This document shows positions 25,140 to 33,570 of a stretch of 64,000 bases of DNA, piece after piece. The position numbers were made by a program, and so were the translations under genes. The notes under the pieces were generated by a model. It was not told where the DNA came from. It saw nothing but the letters and a program-made list of their open reading frames with translations, and ran no database searches. This DNA is from DASUBV01 sp035763085 (lineage in GTDB: Bacteria > Actinomycetota > Actinomycetes > Streptosporangiales > Streptosporangiaceae), in the NCBI GenBank assembly GCA_035763085.1, contig DASUBV010000324.1:5576-69575 (forward strand), given 5' to 3'. The number at the start of each line of letters is the position of its first letter. Position 1 is the first letter of the stretch.

Positions 25140-27407
25140 ATGAATCACCTGCTGGAGCGGCTGGGCGCGCTCGCGGTCCGGCGGCACTGGATCGTGATCA
25201 TCTCGTGGGTGATCATCCTCGGCGCGCTGCTGGCGACCAGCCAGAAGTGGGGCGGCACCTACGTCAACAACTACACCGTCTCCGGCACCGACTCCGCCAG
25301 CGGCCTGAATCGCCTCAATGCCGACTTCCCGCAGCAGGGCGGCTACTCCGGCCAGATCGTCTTCCACGCCCGGCACGGCACCGTCGCCCAGCAGCAGTCG
25401 GCCGTCAGCCAGGCCACCAGCAACATCGCCCGGCTGCCGCACGTCATCAAGGCGACCAGCCCGTTCGCCTCATCCAGCTCGGGCATGGTGTCCAAGGACG
25501 GCACGATCGCCTACGCGACGGCCTCGTGGAAGGTGAATCCCAACTCGCTGGGCACCTCCTACCTGGACAAGCTCAACAGCGCGGTCAGGCCCGCCACCAG
25601 CGCGGGCCTGCAGGTCGCTTACGGCGCCGGCGCCGGGCAGATCGGCCAGACCACCGATGACCGCACCTCCGAGGCGATCGGCCTGGGCTGCGCGCTGCTG
25701 CTGCTGTTGTTCATGTTCGGCTCGCTGATCACCGCGATGATCCCGCTGATCTCGGCGGTGTTCAGCGTCGGCGCCGGGCTGGCCCTGCTCGGCCTGCTGG
25801 CCTCGGTGATCACCTTCCCGACCACCGCGCCGACCATCGCCACCCTGCTGGGCCTCGGCGTGGCCGTGGACTACGGCCTGTTCCTGGTCTCCCGGCACCG
25901 CGAGCAGCTCGATGCAGGGATGGACGTGACGAAGTCCGCGGCGCTGGCCGAGGGCACCTCGGGGGCCGCCATCGTGGTCGCGGGCAGCACCGTGGTGATC
26001 TCGATCCTCGGCCTCTACGTGGTCGGGGTCAGCTTCGTCGGGTCGCTCGGCCTGGCCGCCGCCCTGGTGGTCGCGGTCACCATGCTGGCCGCGCTGACCA
26101 TGGTGCCCGCGCTGATGGGCCTGGTGCGCGGGAACGTGCGCGCCCTGCCGGACCGGATCCGGGCCCGGCGCACGGGCATCTCGGTCCGGGAGCAGGCCAG
26201 GCAGACTGCCGCGGCCACCGAGGAGCAGCACGAGCACAGCGCCTTCGCCCGCTGGGGCCGGATGGTCTCCGGCCATCCCTGGCCGTGGGGCGTGGCCAGC
26301 GTGGCGCTGCTGGTCGTGCTGGCCATCCCGCTGTTCTCGATCACGCTCGGCCAGCCCGATAACGGCACCAACCCCACCTCGCAGAGCAACCGCCGGGCCT
26401 ATGACCTGATCAGCGAGGGCTTCGGGGTCGGCGTCAACGGCCCGCTGGCGGTCGTCGTCGTGCTGCCGAAGCAGTCCAGCTCGGCCACCCAGCAGCTGCT
26501 GTCCGGCATGCAGAAGAACGTGTCCGGCACCTCCGGCGTCGCCTCGGTCAGCCCGGCCACGGTCAACTCGGCGGGCAGCACGGCCGTGTTCAACGTCATC
26601 CCGACCACCCGGCCGCAGGCCAGCGCCACCACCAGCCTGGTCAAGACGCTGCGCGACGCCGTGCTGCCCAAGTCGGATGTCACCACCTACGTCACCGGCA
26701 CGACCGCGGGCCAGGTCGACTTCACCAGCCGGATCACCGGGCGGATGGTGTGGCTGATCCTGGCCGTGGTGGCCATCGCCTTCATCCTGCTGACCACGGC
26801 GTTCCGCTCGGTGGTGATCGCGACCAAGGCAGCGATCTTGAACCTGCTGTCCATCGGCGCTGCCTACGGGGTGATCGTCGCGATCTTCCAGTGGGGCTGG
26901 GGCGCGAGCCTGGTCGGCATCCCGACCACGCTGCCGATCCCGGCCTACGTGCCGATGCTGGTGTTCTGCATCGTGTTCGGCCTGTCCATGGACTACGAGG
27001 TCTTCCTGCTGTCCCGGATCCACGAGGCCTGGATCACCACCCGTGACCCGCACCGGGCCGTGGCGATCGGCATCGGGGGCACGGCCCGGGTCATCACCAC
27101 GGCCGCGTCGATCATGGTGGTGGTGTTCGCCAGCTTCGTGCTCAGCACCGACCCCACGGTCAAGATGCTGTCGATCGGCATGGCGTTCGCGGTGCTGATC
27201 GATGCCACCGTGGTGCGGATGATCCTGGTGCCCTCGATCATGTCGCTGCTGGGCACGCACGCCTGGTGGATGCCGCGCTGGCTGGAGCCGGTCGTGCCGC
27301 ACCTGCAGCTGGAGGGCAGCGCCGCCGCCGCGGCCGGGGCAGCCGCGCAGGTCAGCCGGCCGGCCGAGCCCGCCGCCGCCGGCCAGGACAGCGGCCGCGA
27401 CGGCTAG
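25140..27407 (+). CDS. MMPL-family RND transporter 2
   Basis: Second MMPL exporter, 755 residues, clearly diverged from the first. It begins MNHLLERLGALAVRRHWIVIISWVIILGA and has a loop rich in Ser/Gln/Asn, then LLGLGVAVDYGLFLVSRHREQL in the first membrane block and CIVFGLSMDYEVFLLSRIHEAW in the second. A cytoplasmic linker with an EEQHEHS segment separates the halves. The last ~35 residues are Ala/Gly/Pro-rich. The ATG follows GCGGAGG. Together with MMPL 1 it may form a paired export system, but the two hairpins between them argue against a simple two-gene transcript. Confidence 0.92.
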   Translation: MNHLLERLGALAVRRHWIVIISWVIILGALLATSQKWGGTYVNNYTVSGTDSASGLNRLNADFPQQGGYSGQIVFHARHGTVAQQQSAVSQATSNIARLPHVIKATSPFASSSSGMVSKDGTIAYATASWKVNPNSLGTSYLDKLNSAVRPATSAGLQVAYGAGAGQIGQTTDDRTSEAIGLGCALLLLLFMFGSLITAMIPLISAVFSVGAGLALLGLLASVITFPTTAPTIATLLGLGVAVDYGLFLVSRHREQLDAGMDVTKSAALAEGTSGAAIVVAGSTVVISILGLYVVGVSFVGSLGLAAALVVAVTMLAALTMVPALMGLVRGNVRALPDRIRARRTGISVREQARQTAAATEEQHEHSAFARWGRMVSGHPWPWGVASVALLVVLAIPLFSITLGQPDNGTNPTSQSNRRAYDLISEGFGVGVNGPLAVVVVLPKQSSSATQQLLSGMQKNVSGTSGVASVSPATVNSAGSTAVFNVIPTTRPQASATTSLVKTLRDAVLPKSDVTTYVTGTTAGQVDFTSRITGRMVWLILAVVAIAFILLTTAFRSVVIATKAAILNLLSIGAAYGVIVAIFQWGWGASLVGIPTTLPIPAYVPMLVFCIVFGLSMDYEVFLLSRIHEAWITTRDPHRAVAIGIGGTARVITTAASIMVVVFASFVLSTDPTVKMLSIGMAFAVLIDATVVRMILVPSIMSLLGTHAWWMPRWLEPVVPHLQLEGSAAAAAGAAAQVSRPAEPAAAGQDSGRDG

Positions 27408-27469
27408 CCGCTGATCACAGCAAGAGTCGGCCGGCGGCGGTCGCCGGATCCGGGGCCGGGATGCCCGCG

Positions 27470-27497
27470 GCGAGCTGCGCGGCGCCGCGCAGCTCGC
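27470..27497. terminator. Perfect 28-base palindrome after MMPL 2
   Basis: gcgagctgcgcgg (27470-27482) and ccgcgcagctcgc (27485-27497) are exact inverse copies with only cg between, giving a 12-bp stem with a 4-base loop in practice. It lies 62 bases past the stop. Likely terminator of the MMPL unit. Confidence 0.65.
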
Positions 27498-27643
27498 TAT
27501 GCCGGGTCGCTAACGAGGCTGGCGCCGCGCTGATGTGGCCGGGTCCGTGCCTGCCGCGCCCGTGCCTCCTACGATGCCTTGTACCCGGCGGGGCTGCCGT
27601 GCACGGACAACTCCGCCGGTACGGGGGATGCGGAGGTGGTCGC

Positions 27644-30340
27644 GTGTTGCCGGAGCGGCGGCGCTCCCGGCAGGTGGGGCGCATCAGTCAGGCCGTGCTC
27701 GCGCTCGGCGTGTCCGCGGTGCTGCTGGTCATCCTCGGCGCCGGGCTCGGCCCGGTGCCGGCGCTGGGCCGCGCGCTGGATCCAGGGCACGGGGCCTGGA
27801 CCTCGGCGGCCGGCGGGCGGCTGCCGGCCTCGCGGACGTTACGGCTGCCGGGGCTGGCGCACCCGGTGCAGGTCCGGTTCACCGCCGCCGGCGCCGCGTC
27901 GGTCAGCGCCGCCACCGACAGCGACCTGTTCCTGGCCCTGGGGTATGTGCATGCGCGGTTCCGGCTGGCCCAGCTGGACCTGCAGCGGCGCCTGGGGGAG
28001 GGGCGGCTGGCCCAGCTGACGGGGCCCTCGGCGGTCGCGTCGGACCGGTTCGAGCTGCAGCTGGGCCTGCTCCGCACGGCGCGCCAGGAGTGGGCGGGCA
28101 TGCCCAGGTCCAGCCCGGCGGCGCGGGCGCTGACTGCCTACGCCCGCGGCGTGAACGACTACCTGGCGACCGCGCGGGCCAGCGGGCAGTGGCCGGCGCT
28201 GTTCTCGCTGGCCGGGGTGTACCCGGCGGACTGGACGCCGGTGGACAGCCTGGTCGTCCAGGGGGACCTGGACCAGCAGCTCAGCTTCACCACGGTGCCG
28301 CTGGACTACGCGCTGCTGGAGCGCTCGCTGGGGGCGCGGCGCACGATGGCCTGGTTCCCGGTCACGGCGCCGGGCGCGCAGAGCCCCTACGACCCGGGCC
28401 CGTACCGCACGCTGGGCACGGCGCCGCTCCCGGCCGATCCGGCGGCGGCGACTGCGGCAGTGCCGGCCGCCGCGCCGGGCAGGGGACAAGCGGGCGGGAG
28501 AGGAGCGGCCAGCGCGGGCCCGGCCCGCCAGGCGGCTGTGGCGCGGGCCGCGGCAGCGATCCTGACGCAGGTCAGCGCCCTGCCAGCGGGCCAGGTGCAC
28601 GCCTACCCGGACAGCAACGCCTGGGCGGCGAGCGGATCACGGGTGGCCGGCTCCGGGGCGATGCTGGCCGGTGATCCGCACGTGCCGCAGACGCTGCCCT
28701 CGCTGTGGTACCAGGTGGCCCTGTCCGCGCCGGGCCTGAGCGTGTCCGGGGTCAGCGTGCCGGGCATGCCGGCCGTGCTGATCGGCCACAACGCCGACAT
28801 CGCCTGGTCGGTGACCGATACCCAGAGCCAGTCGGTCCTGTACTACGACGAGCAGACCAGCCCGTCCCGGCCGGGACAGTATTTCTGGCGCGGCCAGTGG
28901 CGCCGGATGCAGCAGGTGCACTACGTGATCCCGGTGCGCGGCGGGCCGTCCCGGCGGCTGACGGTCGACCTCACCGTGCACGGCCCGGTGCTGACCAGGG
29001 CCGGGCAGACGGTCGCGGCCGACTGGACGGGCGCGCTCGGGTCGCCGGACCTGGCCGTGCTGCTGCGGGTCGGCCAGGCGCGTGACTTCCGGCAGTTCCG
29101 GGCGGCCCTGGCGGGCTGGCGCTCGCCCGCCGAGAATTTCGTGTATGCCGACCGGCACGGCAACATCGGGGCGATCTCGGCCGGGCTGTTCCCGCAGGTC
29201 CGCCACGGCCGCCCGTGGCTGCCGATGCCTGGCACCGGCGCCGATGACATCGCCGGAGTGATCCCGTACGCCGCGGTGCCGCACGTCTACAACCCGCCCG
29301 GCCAGGTCGTGGTCACGGCCAACCAGCGGCCGGTGGCCAGCTCGTACCCGTACTACATCGGGACGTCGGCCAATGACTTCGACGCCGGGTTCCGAGCCGC
29401 CACCGAGTACGCCTACCTGCGCCGGCACAGCTCGCTGCGCCCGGCTAGCTTCGCCGTGCTGCAGGGCAGCCTGACCGACGGGCTGGCCCGGCAGGTGGTG
29501 CCGCGGCTGCTGGCGGCGCTGCGCCATGCCCCGCTGACCCCGCTGCAGGACCAGGCCCGGCAGGTGCTGGCGGGCTGGAACTACTCGATGGTCACCGACT
29601 CGGCGGGCGCCTCGATCTGGTGGTGGTTCTGGTCGGATTACCTGTCGGCGGTGTTCGGCCCCTGGTGGAAGTCCGCGCAGGTTCCGGTGCACCTGGACCG
29701 CGCCGGGCTGGCCGTCGGCCCCGGCCAGGCCAGCCTGAACGAGGTACTGGCGCACTGGACCCGCCACGACCGGCACAATCCCGCCTTCTCCCCGCCGGGC
29801 GGGCCGGCCAGGGACGCGGCCGGGGCGATGCGGGCCGCATTCGCGGCGGCGGTGGCGCACCTGAAAGCCAGCCCGGGCGGTGCCCCGGACACCTGGACCT
29901 GGGGCAAGCTGCACACCCGGCGGCTCGCGTCGCTCACCAAGGCAAGCGCGCTCGGGTACGGGCCGCGGCCCGATGGCGGAGACCCGTGGACGCCCGACGC
30001 GGCCGACGGCGGGCTGGCGTCCAGCGCCGGGCCGAGCTGGCGGATGATCGTGCACTGGACTGGCTCGGGCGCGGCCGCGGCGGAAGGCATCTACCCCGGC
30101 GGGCAGAGCGAGAACCCGGCCTCGCCCTGGTACGGGAACCTGATCGCCGACTGGTGGGCGGGCCGGTACCTGCCGATGCCGCCCGCGCGGCTCGCGCCGG
30201 CCGGGAGTCGCGCTCAGCCAGGTGCGCGGGGCGGGCCGGGCGGAAGCGGGCGCGACGGTGGCGGGACTAGCAGGACCGCCGGGACCGGCGGCGCGGGGAA
30301 CAGCGGACCCGGCGGGGTCAGCTGGGAGCTGGTGCCGTGA
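27644..30340 (+). CDS. Penicillin-acylase family (S45) N-terminal-nucleophile hydrolase
   Basis: Large secreted or membrane-anchored precursor of 898 residues. An N-terminal hydrophobic segment (ISQAVLALGVSAVLLVILGAGLG, about 14-36) precedes the alpha-subunit region with ALGYVHARFRLAQLDLQRRLGEGRLAQLTG. A spacer rich in Ala/Gly follows (about 265-305), then the beta-subunit N-terminus DSNAWAASGSRVAGSGAMLAGDPHVP, where Ser324 is the expected nucleophile freed by autocleavage. Downstream are GHNADIAWSVTD and VVVTANQRP, both family features. The GTG at 27644 has GGAGG 7 bases upstream. Substrates of the family include beta-lactam side chains and acyl-homoserine lactones; which applies here is unknown. 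A Gly-rich tail ends the protein. Confidence 0.88.
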   Translation: MLPERRRSRQVGRISQAVLALGVSAVLLVILGAGLGPVPALGRALDPGHGAWTSAAGGRLPASRTLRLPGLAHPVQVRFTAAGAASVSAATDSDLFLALGYVHARFRLAQLDLQRRLGEGRLAQLTGPSAVASDRFELQLGLLRTARQEWAGMPRSSPAARALTAYARGVNDYLATARASGQWPALFSLAGVYPADWTPVDSLVVQGDLDQQLSFTTVPLDYALLERSLGARRTMAWFPVTAPGAQSPYDPGPYRTLGTAPLPADPAAATAAVPAAAPGRGQAGGRGAASAGPARQAAVARAAAAILTQVSALPAGQVHAYPDSNAWAASGSRVAGSGAMLAGDPHVPQTLPSLWYQVALSAPGLSVSGVSVPGMPAVLIGHNADIAWSVTDTQSQSVLYYDEQTSPSRPGQYFWRGQWRRMQQVHYVIPVRGGPSRRLTVDLTVHGPVLTRAGQTVAADWTGALGSPDLAVLLRVGQARDFRQFRAALAGWRSPAENFVYADRHGNIGAISAGLFPQVRHGRPWLPMPGTGADDIAGVIPYAAVPHVYNPPGQVVVTANQRPVASSYPYYIGTSANDFDAGFRAATEYAYLRRHSSLRPASFAVLQGSLTDGLARQVVPRLLAALRHAPLTPLQDQARQVLAGWNYSMVTDSAGASIWWWFWSDYLSAVFGPWWKSAQVPVHLDRAGLAVGPGQASLNEVLAHWTRHDRHNPAFSPPGGPARDAAGAMRAAFAAAVAHLKASPGGAPDTWTWGKLHTRRLASLTKASALGYGPRPDGGDPWTPDAADGGLASSAGPSWRMIVHWTGSGAAAAEGIYPGGQSENPASPWYGNLIADWWAGRYLPMPPARLAPAGSRAQPGARGGPGGSGRDGGGTSRTAGTGGAGNSGPGGVSWELVP

Positions 30341-30843
30341 CCGCCGACCTCAGGCGCCTGGGCAGGCGCGGCTCCTACCGGCTCGGCCGGCTGCGAGCCC
30401 AGGGCATCGCCGATCCGGGGCCGCCGTCACCGTTCCGGCCGAGCTTCACCCGGCCGCGCCACCACGGGCCGACCCCGGCCTGGCTGGCGGCGGGCCTAGC
30501 CGGCACGCTGGTCATCGCGGCCGGTGCCGCGGCCGGCCTCTGGTTCGTGCCGTTTATCGCGGGCCTGGTGGCCGGGCTGGCCAACCGGATCGGCGGCTGG
30601 CGGGCCCGGATCATGATCCTGGCCGTGACGATCATGGCAATCGCCGGGTGGGCGATCCCGCTGGGCTGGCTCGCGCTGGACGGCGAGCCGGCCGGTGCGA
30701 CGGCACGCGTCATCGCGGCGCTCCTCGGGCTCCCGGCCTTCGCCACGACGGGCGTCATCGTGACCTTCGCGGTCGCCGTCGCCCAGGCGCTGGCGGGGCT
30801 GTGGCTGGGCCGGGCGCTAACCCCGTTCCCGGATCGCGGCTAG
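30337..30843 (+). CDS. Small multi-pass membrane protein of unknown function
   Basis: 168 residues, starting at the GTG that overlaps the penicillin-acylase stop, so it is probably co-translated. After about 45 basic, Pro-rich residues come four hydrophobic segments (WLAAGLAGTLVIAAGAAAGLW; PFIAGLVAGLANRIGG; IMILAVTIMAIAGWAIPLGWLAL; IAALLGLPAFATTGVIVTFAVAVAQALAGLWLG). I do not recognise a family. Coupling to the acylase suggests a related envelope role, but that is inference. Confidence 0.6.
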   Translation: MTADLRRLGRRGSYRLGRLRAQGIADPGPPSPFRPSFTRPRHHGPTPAWLAAGLAGTLVIAAGAAAGLWFVPFIAGLVAGLANRIGGWRARIMILAVTIMAIAGWAIPLGWLALDGEPAGATARVIAALLGLPAFATTGVIVTFAVAVAQALAGLWLGRALTPFPDRG

Positions 30844-31386
30844 CCGGAGCGCGGCCGAGCGCGGCTAGCCAGAGCGCGGCCAGGAGCTAGCCATCAGGAG
30901 ATGTCCGTGCCAGTGGCGGTGCGGCGGAATAGCGCGAGCGGGAGCCGCGTTGTGAGCCCTCGCTGGTGTGATGTGTCCCCGGGCCTCACCTACTGCCGTC
31001 GCGGAATACCGTCCGGCTGGAGCCGCGACGCGCCACTCGCCGAGAGGCGACACCACACCGGCCCATGGCCTCGCCCTCGGGAGCAGTAGCTCGCCGGGGG
31101 CGTCGTCATATCCGGGCCTCAGTTCCGGGCGCTGACCAGTTCATCGACGTCACGGAAGGCCAGGACCTCCTGGCCGGCGCTGTTTCCTGCTTCCCGGCGC
31201 TGCCGGGAGCTGCTCGCCTCCTGCGGCGTGAAGAACCCAGCGCGCATAACGGGATGATGTCCGCAGCAGGGAGTATTTCGTGCCGGAGCGCCGCGGAATC
31301 CTCCCCGCAATCCGGCCGCAGGCACGGCGCGCCCGGAGAGCCGGGGTGACGGAGGCAGGCACGCCGCGGGGGCTGATCATGGGGGG
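30844..31386. other. Gene-free stretch before malQ
   Basis: 543 bases with no reading frame I can support. Near its left end gcgcggc and the palindrome ggctagcc recur (30839-30846, 30861-30868), possibly a weak terminator for the acylase unit. The middle is slightly less GC-rich and may carry the malQ promoter. Confidence 0.4.
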
Positions 31387-33570
31387 ATGACGGATCCGGA
31401 CCTGATCAGGCGGGCTGAGGCAGCCGGGATCGCGACCAGCTACGAGAACTGGCTGGGTGAGCAGATCGACGTGCCGCCCGACACTCTCGAGGCCATTCTG
31501 GCCGCCCTGACCGCAGCCCCGGCGATGGCGGCGGGCCAGTCTGGCGCCGCGGAGCCGGCCGGGGCCGCTGAGCCGGCCGGGGTCGTTGACTCGGGTGGAA
31601 CTGCTGGGCTGAGCGGAGCTGCAGATCTGAATGGAACTGTGGAACCAGGTGGTGTCGCTGAGCCGAGTGCGGCTGCTGAGGCCGGCACGGGAGCTGACTC
31701 CGTTGGAGTTTCTGAGGCCGGGGATGCCGGGTCCGGGCTAGGCCGGCTCAGGGCCGATCAGGCCGGCCCGGGCCGGGCCGTGGCGCCCATGCCGGAGCGG
31801 CGGGCCTGGGGGTTCACCGTCCAGCTGTACTCCGTCCGGTCACTGCAGTCCTGGGGTCATGGCGACCTGCGCGACCTCGCCGAGCTAGCCGGGTGGAGCG
31901 CGCGGACCCTCGGGGCGGGGTTCATCCTGGTCAACCCGCTGCATGGGGCCGAGCCGCGGCCGCCGGTGAGCCCGTCGCCGTACCTGCCGATGACCCGCCG
32001 CTACACCAGCCCGCTCTACCTGCGCATCGAGGACATCCCCGAGTACGCCCGGCTGGCCCCGGCTGACCAGGAGGAGATCGAGCGGCTCTCCGCGCCGCTG
32101 CGGGCCCGCAGCCGCACCGCCGACCTCATCGACCGCGACGTGGTCTGGGCGGCCAAGCTGGCGGCGCTGGAACTGATCTACCGCGTCCCGCTGGGCGCTG
32201 ACCGCAGCGAGGCTTACGCAGCCTTCCGCGACCGCGAGGGCGCCGAGCTGGAGTACTGGGCAGCGTGGTGCGCGCTGGCCGAGCGGCACGGACCGGACTG
32301 GCGGTCCTGGCCGGCCCGGCTCCGGGACCGGGCAGCCGGGCTGGCCGCCGTGGCTGGCGAGCCTGCCGACTCTGCCGGACCGGGTGAGCCTGGCACGGCC
32401 AGAGGCCCGGCCGGGCCGGAGAAGCCGGGCGGGCCGGGGGCGCTGGGAGGGCCGGGCAGGCCCGGCGAGCCAGGCGGCCGGACTAGCGAGCGCGGCGTGC
32501 TCGGCGAGCGGGCCGGCTTCCACGCCTGGCTGCAGTGGCTGGTGGACGAGCAGCTCGCCGCGGCCCAGCGCGCCGCCCGCGCCGCCGGGATGGCGCACGG
32601 CGTCATCCATGACCTGGCCGTCGGCGTGCATCCCGGCGGCGCCGACGCGTGGGCGCATCAGGACCTGCTGGTGGCGGGCGTGAGCGTCGGCGCGCCGCCG
32701 GACAGCTTCAACCAGCTCGGCCAGGACTGGGCGCAGCCGCCGTGGCATCCCCAGCGCCTGGCCGCCGCCGGCTACCGCCCGCTGGCCGAGCTGCTGGCCG
32801 CGGCGCTGCGGCACTCCGGCGGGCTGCGCGCCGACCACGTGATGGGCCTGTTCCGGCTCTGGTGGGTGCCCGACGGCATGACCGCCGACCGCGGTGCCTA
32901 TGTCCGCTATGACCACGCCGCCTCCGTCGCCGCGCTCGCCGGCCAGGCCCGGGCGGCGGGCGGGCTGGCCATCGGCGAGGACCTGGGCACCGTCGCCCCG
33001 TGGATCCGCCCCTACCTGGCCGATCATGGCGTCCTGGGCACGATGATGCTCTGGTTCGCTCAGCAGCCCGACGGCTCGCCGCTGCCGCCCGGTGAGTGGC
33101 GCCGCGACTGCATGGCCACCGTCGGCACGCACGACGTGCCGACCGTCGCCGGCTTCGCCTCCGGGGACCAGGTCGGCGTCCGGGCTCGCCTGGGGCTGCT
33201 GACTTCGCCGGAAGACCAGGAACGAGCTCGCGCCGCGACGATGATGTCCGCCTGGCGGGCCGCCCTCGCCGCCGAGGGACTGCTGGCTCCCGGCGAGCGT
33301 CACGGGCCGGCCGCCCGGGCCGGGGCGGACGACACGGCCCGGCTGACCGTCGCCCTCTACGGCTACCTGGCCAGGACGCCGGCCCTGCTGCTCGGCGTAT
33401 CCCTGGCCGACGCGGTCGGCGAGAGGCGCAGCCAGAACATCCCCGGCACCAGCACCGAGTACCCCAACTGGCAGATCCCGCTGTGCGACGAGGCCGGCCG
33501 TCCGGTGCTCATCGAGGCCTTGCCTGCGCTACCCCTGGTGCGGGCCGTAGCGCAGGCCGTCTCGGGCTGA
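31387..33570 (+). CDS. malQ: 4-alpha-glucanotransferase (amylomaltase)
   Basis: GH77 enzyme of 727 residues that transfers alpha-1,4-glucan segments in maltodextrin/glycogen metabolism. Catalytic residues are in place: nucleophile Asp483 in GLRADHVMGLFRLWW, acid/base Glu531 in AIGEDLGTV, and Asp583 in GTHDVPT. FTVQLYSVRSLQSWGHGDLRDLAEL and the NIPGTSTEYPNWQ end are typical. Two low-complexity insertions are odd: about residues 53-120 (repeats like AEPAGAAEPAGVVDSGG) and about 320-375 (Gly/Pro repeats). The first uses many T- and A-ending codons unlike the rest of the gene. The 3' end overlaps the convergent pepN by 42 bases. Confidence 0.93.
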   Translation: MTDPDLIRRAEAAGIATSYENWLGEQIDVPPDTLEAILAALTAAPAMAAGQSGAAEPAGAAEPAGVVDSGGTAGLSGAADLNGTVEPGGVAEPSAAAEAGTGADSVGVSEAGDAGSGLGRLRADQAGPGRAVAPMPERRAWGFTVQLYSVRSLQSWGHGDLRDLAELAGWSARTLGAGFILVNPLHGAEPRPPVSPSPYLPMTRRYTSPLYLRIEDIPEYARLAPADQEEIERLSAPLRARSRTADLIDRDVVWAAKLAALELIYRVPLGADRSEAYAAFRDREGAELEYWAAWCALAERHGPDWRSWPARLRDRAAGLAAVAGEPADSAGPGEPGTARGPAGPEKPGGPGALGGPGRPGEPGGRTSERGVLGERAGFHAWLQWLVDEQLAAAQRAARAAGMAHGVIHDLAVGVHPGGADAWAHQDLLVAGVSVGAPPDSFNQLGQDWAQPPWHPQRLAAAGYRPLAELLAAALRHSGGLRADHVMGLFRLWWVPDGMTADRGAYVRYDHAASVAALAGQARAAGGLAIGEDLGTVAPWIRPYLADHGVLGTMMLWFAQQPDGSPLPPGEWRRDCMATVGTHDVPTVAGFASGDQVGVRARLGLLTSPEDQERARAATMMSAWRAALAAEGLLAPGERHGPAARAGADDTARLTVALYGYLARTPALLLGVSLADAVGERRSQNIPGTSTEYPNWQIPLCDEAGRPVLIEALPALPLVRAVAQAVSG

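Noticed and set aside
30901..31089. Small open frame of 62 codons with a caggag string upstream
   Set aside because: No recognisable motif, poor spacing and composition of random GC-rich sequence.
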